This document shows, piece by piece, positions 7,435 to 16,143 of a stretch of 62,369 nt of DNA. The first letter of the stretch is position 1. Every line of letters starts with the position of its first letter. The position numbers were made by a program, and so were the translations under genes. Origin of the DNA: a virus. The notes beneath the pieces were generated by a model that was not told where the DNA came from, made no database searches, and saw only the letters and a list, made by a program, of their open reading frames with translations. The stretch spans positions 1-62,369 of the IMG/VR virus record IMGVR_UViG_3300035681_000025; one strand, written 5' to 3'.

Positions 7435-8415
7435 ATGAAAAAAATAATTAAATTAGACGAATCTGATTTACTGAAAATAATTAATAAAGTATTATCAGAA
7501 CAAGGTTTAGGGAGACCAATACCTTCCAATTTCGGTCAAGATATAATATCACGTACACAAAATACCCAAAGTGCAAAAAACATTACCACTATTCAAACAA
7601 AACTTAAGAGTTTGGGATATAATTTGGGTACTTCAGGACCAAATAGAGATGGAATTGATGGAGTTTATGGAAAAATGACTCGGGATGCAATAGTTGACTT
7701 TCAAAGAAAAAATAGTTTAACACCAGATGGGATTGTAGGTACAAATACCGCCACAAAATTAGGTGTAAGTCCATTGAGTAATGATCAAATAAGAATGTTA
7801 CAAAAAGGACAAACTATCAAGACAAGTACAGGAACATCCAAAACACCGACTACCACATACGATAAAGAACAATGTAATAGTCCTGAATCTATCCTGACAC
7901 CTACTTTCTTAAATAGAATTTCGTATATGATACCTGTACATTTAAGAATGTTTTTATTTTTTTTAGCGGGAAGAACTGGTGCTGCTACTAACAAAGATTT
8001 TACCAAAGAAGAAATTAATTATATTACAAAAAAAGTTAATAATTTTTGTTTAAATAAGATCAACTGTAAAGGTAATATAGATTTTTATAAAGATAATGTT
8101 TCCTTTGAAAAAATGAAAAAGGGAGACGAGACTCACTTTTCAGTTGACATACCAAAACAAATCGCTTATAGTCTTGGAAATGCACAAGTAATGGAATCTA
8201 ATGGTTTTTATGTTTTGACGGATATGTATGATTTTAATAATTTCAAAAATAACCCAAAAGCTTACAATTTTAAAAATATACCTTCGACAATTTTAACCGC
8301 GCTCAAAAAAATATGTAATTTTAACTTAGTCCAGGGAGTAGAGGAGTTGGCATCATTCAAACAAGCGTCAGGTTATGATGGATTTCCTGTAACTCTTAAA
8401 ATTAAAAAAAATTAA
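7435..8415 (+). CDS. Peptidoglycan-binding domain protein with leader (326 aa)
   Basis: Residues 1-23 (KIIKLDESDLLKIINKVLSE) form a leader almost identical to those at 8919 and 25794 and end in L-S-E-Q. Residues about 50-105 are a PG_binding_1 domain: ITTIQTKLKSLGYN, DGVYGKMTRDAIVDFQRKN, LTPDGIVGTNTATKLGV. The C-terminal 190 residues are of unknown fold, contain a hydrophobic patch (YMIPVHLRMFLFFLAG) and may hold a catalytic or pore function. Probably a late cell-wall-directed or capsid-packaged protein. Confidence 0.75.
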   Translation: MKKIIKLDESDLLKIINKVLSEQGLGRPIPSNFGQDIISRTQNTQSAKNITTIQTKLKSLGYNLGTSGPNRDGIDGVYGKMTRDAIVDFQRKNSLTPDGIVGTNTATKLGVSPLSNDQIRMLQKGQTIKTSTGTSKTPTTTYDKEQCNSPESILTPTFLNRISYMIPVHLRMFLFFLAGRTGAATNKDFTKEEINYITKKVNNFCLNKINCKGNIDFYKDNVSFEKMKKGDETHFSVDIPKQIAYSLGNAQVMESNGFYVLTDMYDFNNFKNNPKAYNFKNIPSTILTALKKICNFNLVQGVEELASFKQASGYDGFPVTLKIKKN

Positions 8416-8840
8416 ATTTCAAACTCTGAATATACCCAAAAAGGTTTACAATTAAAGACGTGAACAATATTATCATATATTTTCAATTCGAAGATTCCAA
8501 AATTTAAATAGGTAAAAACACGACCAGAATGGTCGAATTTTATGTATTGTTTGATTATAACTTTATTCTTTTTTTTGGTCATATGAAAACCATTGATAGC
8601 GTAAGATAATCTCCAATCATCACTTTGATTGAATTTAATAATTCTAGTTTCATTAATTCGCATTTTTTCCAAATTACTAACTATTACTGGAGATTTTGAA
8701 AAATAATTAGAATTTAAAATCAATTTTTCACCTTGACCAAAACAATAGTGTTGTAAAATTTTAGAAGCTTCTGGATAAATCGGGATTGACCCGATCATAA
8801 TCGAAATCAAAAAGACTTTAGTGAAAAAACTGATTATCAT
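8412..8840 (-). CDS. Secreted or membrane-anchored hypothetical protein (142 aa)
   Basis: An N-terminal hydrophobic stretch FFTKVFLISIMIGSIPIYPE reads as a signal peptide or anchor; the rest is soluble and beta-rich. A full Bacteroid-type promoter, TTG-N19-TATATTTG (8860-8889), lies just upstream, so it is probably expressed early, facing the late plus-strand genes. Its last codons overlap the end of the PG-binding gene by 4 bases. Function unknown; envelope location is inferred. Confidence 0.55.
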   Translation of the reverse strand: MIISFFTKVFLISIMIGSIPIYPEASKILQHYCFGQGEKLILNSNYFSKSPVIVSNLEKMRINETRIIKFNQSDDWRLSYAINGFHMTKKKNKVIIKQYIKFDHSGRVFTYLNFGIFELKIYDNIVHVFNCKPFWVYSEFEI

Positions 8841-8859
8841 TCTTCATTATTTTATTTTA

Positions 8860-8889
8860 CAAATATAATTACATTTTTCGTATGAACAA
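8860..8889 (-). promoter_or_regulatory. Early promoter TTG-N19-TATATTTG
   Basis: On the minus strand, TTG (8887-8889), a 19-base spacer and TATATTTG (8860-8867) exactly match the Bacteroidota housekeeping promoter, upstream of the gene starting at 8840. Confidence 0.75.
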
Positions 8890-8906
8890 CTTTTACGCCT
8901 AATTTA

Positions 8907-8913
8907 TATTTAT
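8907..8913 (+). promoter_or_regulatory. Late-type promoter motif TATTTAT
   Basis: TATTTAT followed by CAATAATG, a few bases before the ATG at 8919. Confidence 0.5.
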
Positions 8914-8918
8914 CAATA

Positions 8919-9638
8919 ATGAAAAAAATAATCAAGTTAACTGAATCTGAATTGGTTGATATAATCAACAAGGTTTTGAATGAACAAAACTTATTTAAAA
9001 AAATAAAAAGGACTTTGGGTATTGAAAAACCAAAAATTGCTGTTCATCCTCAAATGAACCCTGAATTCAAAAAACAAATTGATTTTTCAGAGATTAGTAC
9101 CGATAGTTCTACCAACAGAATTTGTAAACCAAACGATGAAAATTGTGCACAATTCATTAATGATATTTCCGACGATTTGAATTATATCGGTAAAGCTTGG
9201 ACAACCTATAAACAAGGTCCTGGTAAGATAGTCTATTCCGCATTCAACAACATTCCCCCTGAAAAAATTAAATACGCTCAACAAATGTGGAATACTATAA
9301 ATCAAAAAGGAGGTGGTGTTCAAAATGGTCCTTATAAAGACAAAGTTGCACAATTTGTAAATGGTATTGTACCATCTAGACCAAATATTCCTCTACAAAA
9401 TGGAGATTTAGTTGGTATATTTTATCCACCATCTTCACATCATGAGGAGGCATTTTACGAAGGTTTTTTGAGTGATAAAAATAGGAATCAAAATAATTTG
9501 TGGGCGATGAACACGCATGTTGGTAGAGTAATGGTCATTGTGGACAATGTACCAATTGTGTTACATAATGTTGGAGGTAATGTTCAAGCAACACCAGCTC
9601 ATTTATTAAGAATTGCTTGGGTTAAAAGAAAAAATTAA
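8919..9638 (+). CDS. Putative NlpC/P60- or CHAP-like cysteine hydrolase with leader (239 aa)
   Basis: The leader KIIKLTESELVDIINKVLNE ends in L-N-E-Q and matches the leader at 7435. The catalytic region shows CKPNDENCAQFINDIS (candidate nucleophile Cys at the start of a helix), GDLVGIFYPPSSHHEEA, and NTHVGRVMVIVDNVPIVLHN (candidate catalytic His followed by strands), the order expected of papain-like peptidoglycan hydrolases. The exact family is uncertain. It is followed by the next gene with a 1-base gap and is likely co-transcribed with it. Confidence 0.55.
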   Translation: MKKIIKLTESELVDIINKVLNEQNLFKKIKRTLGIEKPKIAVHPQMNPEFKKQIDFSEISTDSSTNRICKPNDENCAQFINDISDDLNYIGKAWTTYKQGPGKIVYSAFNNIPPEKIKYAQQMWNTINQKGGGVQNGPYKDKVAQFVNGIVPSRPNIPLQNGDLVGIFYPPSSHHEEAFYEGFLSDKNRNQNNLWAMNTHVGRVMVIVDNVPIVLHNVGGNVQATPAHLLRIAWVKRKN

Positions 9639-9639
9639 T

Positions 9640-11160
9640 ATGAAAAAAATACTTAATGAAAGATTAGGTGTACCAGATGGATTATACCAAGCGTCCGTTA
9701 AAGTATACGAAGGGTTTATAAGACATTTGGAGGATGAACTCAACGAATCACAAACTGATTATACTTTAAACTTTAAATTGAACCCACCAGCACAGATTGG
9801 TGACATGAATTTAGATAATATAAATTTTGATGTAGAATTATTTGTAACAGATAAAGTTGATTCACCAAAAATTTTAGAATGGACTCAAAAAGGTAAAATT
9901 AGAACTAAAATCGAAGATAAAAAACTAAAAATTAACAATAAGTTAGAAGTAGGATCAGTCAATTTAGGAGTAGAGATAGCGGTTCCTGAAAATTGGGACG
10001 TGACAGACCTCAAAATATTTTTATCCGAAAATTATAAATCGTCAATTTCATCAATAGCTCATGAATTAAAACATTTATATGATGACTATAAGTCAAAAGG
10101 AATTAATTCTAGAAAATTAATATCCTATCACGCGGCTAAAAAAATGATGGGATCAATAAAACCTCTTAAGAGGTTGGCGTTTAATCTGTATTATACCTCA
10201 AATATTGAATCATTGGTGAGACCTTCTGAAATCGCCACACAAATGATTTTACAAGACATTGATAAGAGCAAATTTTTGGATTTCCTTTTATCCAATGAGA
10301 CCTATCTAAGACTACAAAAAATATCACAGTTTTCCAAAGAAAAGTTTAAAAAAAGTTTGTACAATTATATTGATGAAATAAAACAAATTTTGGAAGGTGT
10401 CGGCAAAAACCTCGATGATTATCAAAATGATGATGAATTGGTTAACGCCATGATTGAATTATGGGTTAAAACTTTTAGAAACCGTAATATAGAAAGGTTC
10501 ACACATTTTTTAGCCGATGATCCTATTGAACGAATGTTTGGTGTTTTTAAAGGAGAAAAACGTGAAATTTACGAAAAATTTGTTAAGAATAAGGTGGATA
10601 AACTTATGTCAGATCCAAATAAATTTTTGGACAAAACGGAAAAATTGTTTAAGTTTGTATCAATGAAAATGATTAAAAAATTATCCAAATTATACGACTA
10701 TATTGGTCACACAAAAATGAATGAATCTATTGTAAATTTTGAATTGTATGCTCAGTTAAAAAACAAAAATATTTTTGAAGATAGTTTTGTTAATAAACAA
10801 GGGAATTTATCCGATTTTGAAAAAATTTTCTATGATTTTGACAATGTAAGAGATTTTGTTGAGTGGTTTCAGGAGACTCATGGTGAAGAAGCCCGAAGAC
10901 AAGGTTGGGATATTTACGAGTCAGACTCTTCAGAACCTAATGAAAAATATTTTAGTATAAGACTTATCAATGACAAACCCGTCGAAGGTTATTATTATGT
11001 AGTTGAACGTATTGACGAACCTAAAGAAGGAGAAGCGGTGACTGGTAAACTAAAAAATGATTTTGAAGCTAAAAGATTAGCCGAGAAAATGAAAATTATG
11101 GTTGATGAGTATGGTGTAATTTACGGATTCAAAGGTTGGGAGTTCTTTCCGATTGAATGA
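9640..11160 (+). CDS. Putative zinc metallopeptidase-like late protein, HELKH (506 aa)
   Basis: Start set at ATG 9640 (MKKILNERLGVPDGLYQASV), immediately after the preceding stop; an earlier ATG at 9613 lies inside that gene. Residues about 143-150 (SIAHELKHLYDDY) form an HExxH site. N-terminus and motif context match the minus-strand gene at 13660-14703 (LITEKLGV, YHEFTHFYEYY), so the two are paralogues. The C-terminal 100 residues (from about FEKIFYDFDNVRDFV) look like a separate small domain. Activity is inferred from the motif only. Confidence 0.55.
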   Translation: MKKILNERLGVPDGLYQASVKVYEGFIRHLEDELNESQTDYTLNFKLNPPAQIGDMNLDNINFDVELFVTDKVDSPKILEWTQKGKIRTKIEDKKLKINNKLEVGSVNLGVEIAVPENWDVTDLKIFLSENYKSSISSIAHELKHLYDDYKSKGINSRKLISYHAAKKMMGSIKPLKRLAFNLYYTSNIESLVRPSEIATQMILQDIDKSKFLDFLLSNETYLRLQKISQFSKEKFKKSLYNYIDEIKQILEGVGKNLDDYQNDDELVNAMIELWVKTFRNRNIERFTHFLADDPIERMFGVFKGEKREIYEKFVKNKVDKLMSDPNKFLDKTEKLFKFVSMKMIKKLSKLYDYIGHTKMNESIVNFELYAQLKNKNIFEDSFVNKQGNLSDFEKIFYDFDNVRDFVEWFQETHGEEARRQGWDIYESDSSEPNEKYFSIRLINDKPVEGYYYVVERIDEPKEGEAVTGKLKNDFEAKRLAEKMKIMVDEYGVIYGFKGWEFFPIE

Positions 11161-11215
11161 TATTTATGAATGATTGTTAGCGCTTACAAATCATAATCCG
11201 TTAAACCAAAAAAAT

Positions 11216-11386
11216 ATGAAATTATCAAAAGAACAATTAATGGGGATCGTAAGACATGGTCTCACATTCGTTGGAGGTCTTTTACTCATGAAAGGACTTG
11301 TTGATGAAACGATGGTTCAAGAAATTACAGGTGCTGTAATTACATTCATCGGAACTATTTGGTCAGTATTCGATAAAAAAAAGTAA
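11216..11386 (+). CDS. Small holin-like membrane protein (56 aa)
   Basis: Start at ATG 11216 (MKLSKEQLMGIVRHGLTFVG); an upstream in-frame ATG at 11174 adds an unlikely 14-residue extension. One long hydrophobic segment, HGLTFVGGLLLMKGLV, is followed by a second, ITGAVITFIGTIWSVF, and a basic tail DKKK. Size, topology and position among peptidoglycan hydrolases suggest a holin or lysis accessory. A strong terminator follows at 11407. Confidence 0.5.
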   Translation: MKLSKEQLMGIVRHGLTFVGGLLLMKGLVDETMVQEITGAVITFIGTIWSVFDKKK

Positions 11387-11406
11387 TACACACCAATAAG
11401 AAGAAA

Positions 11407-11429
11407 GCCCCTCCAATGTGAGGGGTTTT
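11407..11429 (+). terminator. Rho-independent terminator
   Basis: CCCCTC-CAATGT-GAGGGG followed by TTTTT, just after the holin-like gene and before the next late promoter. Confidence 0.85.
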
Positions 11430-11441
11430 TCAGTTTAAGAG

Positions 11442-11449
11442 TATTTATA
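11442..11449 (+). promoter_or_regulatory. Late-type promoter motif TATTTATA
   Basis: TATTTATA 4 bases before the ATG at 11454, directly after a terminator, so the next gene must start its own transcript. Confidence 0.6.
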
Positions 11450-11453
11450 AACA

Positions 11454-11870
11454 ATGGAAGTATTGAACGAATTAAAAAGGATTAGGCAAGTTATGGGTCT
11501 AATTTCTGAAGAGAACAAAGAAAATATGAACACGTTGATCAAACCACAATTCATTCATGAACAAAGTAATCTACAACTTTTGGGTAGGAAAATTCAAATA
11601 AACGGAGATGGGTCAATTTTTTTAGAAAACAAAGACAAAAAAATGATTAAACTCAGATTTTCAGTACCTTCATTAAACCGAATTGTTAATGTTGTTTCGC
11701 TAAAACCAATTTCAGGCGGGTACAAAATAATAACAAAAATGGGTTATGAAAAAGAACTAAACAATAATACCATTAAACAGATACTAAACTTTGTTGATAG
11801 TGATTTAAATCAAACTAAAATCGATTCTGGAACCATATTACCATCGCTTGGTGTTACCAAAGTTGAATAA
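11454..11870 (+). CDS. Late protein with LNELKRIRQVMGL leader (138 aa)
   Basis: Begins MEVLNELKRIRQVMGLISEE, with L-N-E and I-S-E candidate cleavage sites, then a second candidate, FIHEQS, and a beta-rich domain (IQINGDGSIFLENKDK, LKPISGGYKIITKMGY). It has its own promoter between a terminator and an AT-rich gap. Probably a virion or capsid-internal protein; function unknown. Confidence 0.55.
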   Translation: MEVLNELKRIRQVMGLISEENKENMNTLIKPQFIHEQSNLQLLGRKIQINGDGSIFLENKDKKMIKLRFSVPSLNRIVNVVSLKPISGGYKIITKMGYEKELNNNTIKQILNFVDSDLNQTKIDSGTILPSLGVTKVE

Positions 11871-11951
11871 TTTTTTTTTACTATTCGGATAACAACTACC
11901 ACCTACATTCCCGACAATCAAGAAAAAAAATAAAATTAAAAAAACGCTCAT
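11838..11951 (-). CDS. Possible tiny lipoprotein (37 aa)
   Basis: ATG at 11949-11951, TAA at 11838-11840. MSVFLILFFFLIVGNVGGSC is a hydrophobic signal with a lipobox-like GGS-C, then a short basic tail YPNSKKKLFNFGNTKRW. It overlaps the 3' end of the plus-strand gene by 33 bases. A run of nine A in the coding strand makes the frame uncertain. It resembles other mini-lipoproteins here (54465-54623). Confidence 0.35.
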   Translation of the reverse strand: MSVFLILFFFLIVGNVGGSCYPNSKKKLFNFGNTKRW

Positions 11952-11965
11952 TTGTTATTTAAATA

Positions 11966-11973
11966 TATTTATA
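11966..11973 (+). promoter_or_regulatory. Late-type promoter motif TATTTATA
   Basis: TATTTATA 13 bases before the ATG at 11987. Confidence 0.5.
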
Positions 11974-11986
11974 AATAAAATTTAAG

Positions 11987-12427
11987 ATGAAAGTTAAATT
12001 AAATGAACAGCAATTACAGAAATTGGCCGAATGGTTGAAGGTCGATAGTAAATCAATTTTGGAAGAGGGTTTTAAACCTTATTACGAAATAGATCCACCA
12101 AGATCACCTAAATCAAGTATGTCTAGTGAAATTGAACCAGGAATTCCTGCTATGAAAAAAAGAGGTCGACCTCGTAAAAATCCTTTAGATACCCCAACTA
12201 CAGAACCTATTTCTAGTGAAATGAAAAGACGTGGAAGACCAAGAATGAATTTGGATTCAGAACCAAAAATACCATCTCCACTTGGATCAAGAGGAAGACC
12301 AGCAAATACTGAAAAAATCATCGATAAGTTCAAAAGTTATTTAGATCGAAATATATTCTCAACACAACAATTGAACGATTTGGGAGAATTGATACTTAAT
12401 GCTGTTGTCAATTCAAAATCAAAATGA
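11987..12427 (+). CDS. AT-hook DNA-binding protein with leader (146 aa)
   Basis: Three AT-hook cores: KKRGRPRKNP (about residues 57-66), KRRGRPRMN (81-89) and GSRGRPAN (102-109), each an R-G-R-P in a basic, Pro-rich setting that binds the minor groove of AT-rich DNA. The N-terminus MKVKLNEQQLQKLAEWL carries L-N-E near the start like other leader proteins. The spacers are acidic, Ser/Pro-rich and disordered, and a C-terminal helix (STQQLNDLGELILNAV) may oligomerise. A capsid-packaged DNA-condensing or early-injected protein is a reasonable inference. The 3' end overlaps the next convergent gene by 9 bases. Confidence 0.75.
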   Translation: MKVKLNEQQLQKLAEWLKVDSKSILEEGFKPYYEIDPPRSPKSSMSSEIEPGIPAMKKRGRPRKNPLDTPTTEPISSEMKRRGRPRMNLDSEPKIPSPLGSRGRPANTEKIIDKFKSYLDRNIFSTQQLNDLGELILNAVVNSKSK

Positions 12428-12922
12428 TTTCGGATTTAAATCTAATATTGTTGGCCTAGTCCTTAGGGTTGCTGAGTGATAATTTGTAATAAAATATCCA
12501 CTTGGTGCCTCTTTTACTACCGAGTCAATTTGAATAGATATTACACCAAGATTATAAAAATACAATGTGTCAATTATGGGAAATAACAATCGTTTTTGAG
12601 TTTTCATACTCGGTGCAGTATCAAGATAGTCATTCGTGACATAAACATATACACTCAATATTTTTGTACGTTCGTATTTAGTATTCAAGAAATTACCTTT
12701 TTCATCATAGATAGCAAGAAGAAATTGAGCAGGGTATATTTCGATACTTTCTACACATTCAAAAAAATCTTTTTGGTAATTGCCCCACGAACGATTTTTT
12801 AAATTACGTAAAATATTTGTGGATAATTTTTTTAAAGCGTTTCTGTATAAAGTTTCGTCTTCTAAATTGTTAAAAAGAAATTTTTCGTCAGTCTCTCGTC
12901 GAAGAATTATATCGTAGAACAT
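12419..12922 (-). CDS. Hypothetical protein (167 aa)
   Basis: Begins MFYDIILRRETDEKFLFNNL and contains beta-rich segments (SIEIYPAQFLLAIYDEKGNF, ILSVYVYVTNDYLD). No signal peptide and no recognised domain. Convergent with the AT-hook gene, divergent from the lysozyme-like gene; the TATTTATA at 12922-12929 reads TATAAATA on this strand, so that motif region may serve both directions. Confidence 0.5.
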   Translation of the reverse strand: MFYDIILRRETDEKFLFNNLEDETLYRNALKKLSTNILRNLKNRSWGNYQKDFFECVESIEIYPAQFLLAIYDEKGNFLNTKYERTKILSVYVYVTNDYLDTAPSMKTQKRLLFPIIDTLYFYNLGVISIQIDSVVKEAPSGYFITNYHSATLRTRPTILDLNPKSF

Positions 12923-12929
12923 ATTTATA
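12922..12929 (+). promoter_or_regulatory. Late-type promoter motif TATTTATA between divergent genes
   Basis: TATTTATA 19 bases before the ATG at 12949. It overlaps the first codon of the divergent minus-strand gene at 12922. Confidence 0.4.
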
Positions 12930-12948
12930 AATATATTATTTTAGAAAA

Positions 12949-13656
12949 ATGAAAAAATTAAATGAAGAAATTCTGAGACAACATCAGTTGATGTATGAAC
13001 AAAATTTCATTTTAGATTTATTGAAACAAGGACTCGAAAATGAAAAAAACACTTTTTTAAATCGAAACAAAACATACGGAGATGATTTTGAAATGGGGTC
13101 TAACGTAAAATTCGAAAATTTTAGACAAGCAACTGATAAAATTATTGAAGATTTAGAGGGTGGATATTATAACCCTTCATGGCATTACAATAGTAAAATG
13201 GGTAAGTCAGGAGAAACCTTGTTTGGTTTAGATCGAAAACATGGTGGTCACTTAAACACTACACCTGAAGGATTAGAATTTTGGAAACTAGTGGACCAAA
13301 ATAAAAATAAGGATGTTTGGAAATATAATTACAAACCAACAGGAAGTCTTGGTGAGAGGTTAAGAAATTTATTGAGTAGAATACTAGAAAAGTCTTATGA
13401 TAATTTATCGAAAAAATATCTTAACCCTGAAAGTATTAAGATTGTTAATTCCGATCCAAAATTAAAATTTCATTTCATATATGCTACTTGGAATGGACCA
13501 GGGTTTTTTCAAAAATTTGCAAATAAATTGAATAATAGAATTGGAAATCAAAATATCTTGAATCCCAACGAACTTTTCAAATTATCGATGCAAGATAGAC
13601 GTGATAGTGTAGTAGCATCTTCGGTACCAAAAATAGAAAAAATATTCCGAGTTTGA
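12949..13656 (+). CDS. Putative lysozyme-like muramidase with leader (235 aa)
   Basis: Leader MKKLNEEILRQHQLMYEQN. The domain starts around residue 52: NFRQATDKIIEDLEGGYYNP, then KMGKSGETLFGLDRKHGG. The order helix, E-G-G-Y, a small-residue segment, G-E-T-x-F-G-x-D and H-G-G resembles GH108-like and related phage N-acetylmuramidases, in which the Glu of EGG is catalytic. The later part is helical (LRNLLSRILEKSYDNLSKKY). I infer peptidoglycan cleavage, possibly by a virion-borne enzyme. Confidence 0.55.
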   Translation: MKKLNEEILRQHQLMYEQNFILDLLKQGLENEKNTFLNRNKTYGDDFEMGSNVKFENFRQATDKIIEDLEGGYYNPSWHYNSKMGKSGETLFGLDRKHGGHLNTTPEGLEFWKLVDQNKNKDVWKYNYKPTGSLGERLRNLLSRILEKSYDNLSKKYLNPESIKIVNSDPKLKFHFIYATWNGPGFFQKFANKLNNRIGNQNILNPNELFKLSMQDRRDSVVASSVPKIEKIFRV

Positions 13657-13659
13657 AAT

Positions 13660-14703
13660 CTACAAAGGGATTCCAAACTGGTCTTTTGAATTCATAGACG
13701 AAAAGGTGAGTACTTTTCTATTAAGATCTCTACCAACTTTATTAATTCGTTGTTCGAATTTTTTCATCAATGACTTGATATCTTTAGCCTTCATCACAAT
13801 CTTTTCAAGAGGTGGGTTACCACTAGAAACATAATCTTTCATATACCAATTGTACAATCGAGTTAAAATACTTGTTTCCAAATTCGGATTATAATTTGAG
13901 ATCTCTTCCAATATCTTATTATATTCTTCCTCAGCGTTGAAATTAATCATTTTTTCTATGATTATACCATATGGTGTTTTTCTGAATTCACTTAGAGGCA
14001 TTCTTTTCAGTTTGTTAGAAATTTCTTGTGTAACTGCTCTAACTTCATATGGTTCTGAAAAATAAATGAGGTACAGAAATTTACTCCAAAGTTTAAAAAT
14101 AGGTTTGGGAACATTGTAGTTTTTAGATCCAGCATAGGATAAAGTAAAGTCTAGGGCTTTAGAACCAGATTCTAAACGTTTATAGTATTCATAAAAATGT
14201 GTGAATTCGTGGTAGATTGTATCTTCCAAATCATTCAGAATGGTTTTTAATTCTTCTTCAGATGATGTTGGACTCATTTCTACGTCAAAATTAGACTTAA
14301 GAACTAAACTTTTTTGAATATCTTCTAAAACATATTTAGGTAGTTTTGAACTACTTTTTTTGATGTACGATACATTATCTTCGCGTCTACCAATTTCATA
14401 TGCCGCACCCATAGTTGAGTATGTTACACCTAAATTCACTAGTTCTTTATTTTTTTGTGGTTTTCTCACTGCTGTATAATTTATGACTATTTTTTCAACA
14501 GGGAATTGAACAAATAATGAAAAATACTCTTTGTAAATGAAAGACATATCTTTGAGATTTATTACAATCTTTTCTTCATATTTCGTTAAATTTGAATTAT
14601 AAAACTCTATTGTCTTACCTTTGAGTTCCTCGTACACTATGGTAATATATGGTAAAGTTGGTTCTGCTACTCCAAGCTTCTCAGTAATTAAATTTTTAAC
14701 CAC
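13660..14703 (-). CDS. Putative zinc metallopeptidase-like protein, HEFTH (347 aa)
   Basis: Begins MVKNLITEKLGVAEPTLPYI, parallel to the leader of the gene at 9640, and contains LEDTIYHEFTHFYEYYKRL, an HExxH zinc site. SEPYEVRAVTQEI downstream offers Glu residues as a possible third ligand. It is a paralogue of the 506-aa protein, shorter at the C-terminus. It stands on the opposite strand, 3 bases from the convergent lysozyme-like gene. Substrate unknown. Confidence 0.55.
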   Translation of the reverse strand: MVKNLITEKLGVAEPTLPYITIVYEELKGKTIEFYNSNLTKYEEKIVINLKDMSFIYKEYFSLFVQFPVEKIVINYTAVRKPQKNKELVNLGVTYSTMGAAYEIGRREDNVSYIKKSSSKLPKYVLEDIQKSLVLKSNFDVEMSPTSSEEELKTILNDLEDTIYHEFTHFYEYYKRLESGSKALDFTLSYAGSKNYNVPKPIFKLWSKFLYLIYFSEPYEVRAVTQEISNKLKRMPLSEFRKTPYGIIIEKMINFNAEEEYNKILEEISNYNPNLETSILTRLYNWYMKDYVSSGNPPLEKIVMKAKDIKSLMKKFEQRINKVGRDLNRKVLTFSSMNSKDQFGIPL

Positions 14704-14757
14704 AATTAATAATAATTTCGTATATTTATTAAATATTTCAAAACATAAAAAAATAGA

Positions 14758-15513
14758 ATGAGCTCATTACCTAATTATTTAGACGAAATCCCAAAAGAGT
14801 TTTTATCAAAGAAAGTCTCTGATTTAATTCAATCAATACTTGAAGAAATGTATCGAGATTATATCGGACAAATTGATGAACCGCCTTGTAAAACTCGTGA
14901 AGGGTTTTTAAACATATTTCCTGTCGATGAAAATACCAGTTGGTCTATTTTGAATTTCTTTTATTCCAATAGAAAAATGAAAACTAAAATGTATAGGTTT
15001 TTCGTAAAATCGATCTTACGGAGTTTACCTCCACGAGAGCAAACAGTTGATAATTTTATGGAATGGATGAAAGAAAATAAAGAAATTTTATTTGGAGAGG
15101 AGGGAGATACCGCAAAACAATTGAGAGATGTTGTTTGGTCGACTAGTGCTCGAGGATTTGAATTGGAGAAATCAACCTTACAAAGATTAAAAAAAGCCTA
15201 CAATACACTTACGGATGATAGGATCAAGGTTTTTTGTAAAGGTTCTCCAGAAGATGAAAAAGAAGGCATTGATTTTATGGTGGATGGAAAAGGATTTCAG
15301 ATAAAACAATTAGTCGGCGCAACCCAAAAAAATGGAAAATGGGAAATTACCACAATAGGTATGAAACAATATCCTAGTCCTCGTCTTAATTTTATGGTTT
15401 ACAGTAATGACAATAAAATTTTGATTTTTTTAAATCGAAACTCCGAAACAATTTCAAGACAAGGTGATAGATATGTCATTCGATATGACAAACCACCAGT
15501 GAGAGAATGTTAG
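14758..15513 (+). CDS. PD-(D/E)XK-like nuclease (251 aa)
   Basis: The C-terminal half shows a nuclease core: GFELEKSTLQRLKKAYN (helix with Glu), KEGIDFMVDGKGFQIKQLVG (Asp in a strand, then Q-x-K), then MKQYPSPRLNFMVYSND and ILIFLNRNS strands. This order matches PD-(D/E)XK folds in which the second acid is replaced by Gln. The N-terminal half is helical and may bind DNA. It could be a restriction-type or recombination nuclease; target unknown. Confidence 0.55.
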   Translation: MSSLPNYLDEIPKEFLSKKVSDLIQSILEEMYRDYIGQIDEPPCKTREGFLNIFPVDENTSWSILNFFYSNRKMKTKMYRFFVKSILRSLPPREQTVDNFMEWMKENKEILFGEEGDTAKQLRDVVWSTSARGFELEKSTLQRLKKAYNTLTDDRIKVFCKGSPEDEKEGIDFMVDGKGFQIKQLVGATQKNGKWEITTIGMKQYPSPRLNFMVYSNDNKILIFLNRNSETISRQGDRYVIRYDKPPVREC

Positions 15514-15556
15514 TATTGGCCTGAAAAAAAAATGGTCACAATGTGGACTAATCAAT

Positions 15557-16048
15557 TCACCTCACATAGACCAATTGACAATTGTCCATTACCCATTTTT
15601 TAGATATACATATGTGATTTGAACTAGTGGACATAGTTTCAAATTTCTTGAGACATTCAGATAGAACATCCGAGGTGGCCCCCTTCCATATCTTCAAACA
15701 TTTCAACCCATCGTTCTGATCGAACAGAGCGAAAAAAAACGCATTGTTTCTTTCGATACGATGAAGATTGTTCCTATGAATACGGTCCAATTGGAATGTA
15801 CCACCTTCTTTACAAGATAAGTATTCGTATTTCTCTGTGCCATCCAATGAAGTAGCATCGGCGCCATGTTTGGTCTTGTGACATTTATGACCCAAAATAT
15901 CGGATACCAACCACTCTTTGATGAATCCTGGTGTCAATAAATCTTGTTCAAAACCATGAGAATTTTTCAACAAATTCAACGTATCGATTAACAAAGACAA
16001 TTTGTTGGGTTGATGGTTTATGATATGAAGTAACTCGTCCGGTGTCAT
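15557..16048 (-). CDS. Restriction-endonuclease-like PD-(D/E)XK protein (163 aa)
   Basis: Contains GFIKEWLVSDILGHKCHKTK (Glu and Asp on a helix), HGADATSLDGTEKYEYLSCK (Asp, then E-x-x-x-C-K), then EGGTFQLDRI. The D...ExK arrangement with an N-terminal helix Glu fits a type II restriction fold. The length is short for a complete restriction enzyme. It may degrade host DNA, with the methyltransferase at 27052 protecting phage DNA, but the two are far apart and specificity cannot be read here. A TATATTTG box lies about 20 bases upstream (16068-16075). Confidence 0.5.
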   Translation of the reverse strand: MTPDELLHIINHQPNKLSLLIDTLNLLKNSHGFEQDLLTPGFIKEWLVSDILGHKCHKTKHGADATSLDGTEKYEYLSCKEGGTFQLDRIHRNNLHRIERNNAFFFALFDQNDGLKCLKIWKGATSDVLSECLKKFETMSTSSNHICISKKWVMDNCQLVYVR

Positions 16049-16067
16049 TTGAAATAAATTGAAAACA

Positions 16068-16075
16068 AATATACA
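16068..16075 (-). promoter_or_regulatory. Early-type -7 box TATATTTG
   Basis: TAnnTTTG on the minus strand upstream of the nuclease gene starting at 16048; a TTG lies about 18 bases further upstream. Confidence 0.5.
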
Positions 16076-16143
16076 TATTTTTTTTCAAATTACCAAACTT
16101 TATACTTTTAATTCTTGAAAAAAATTGAAATATTTTGATCTAG

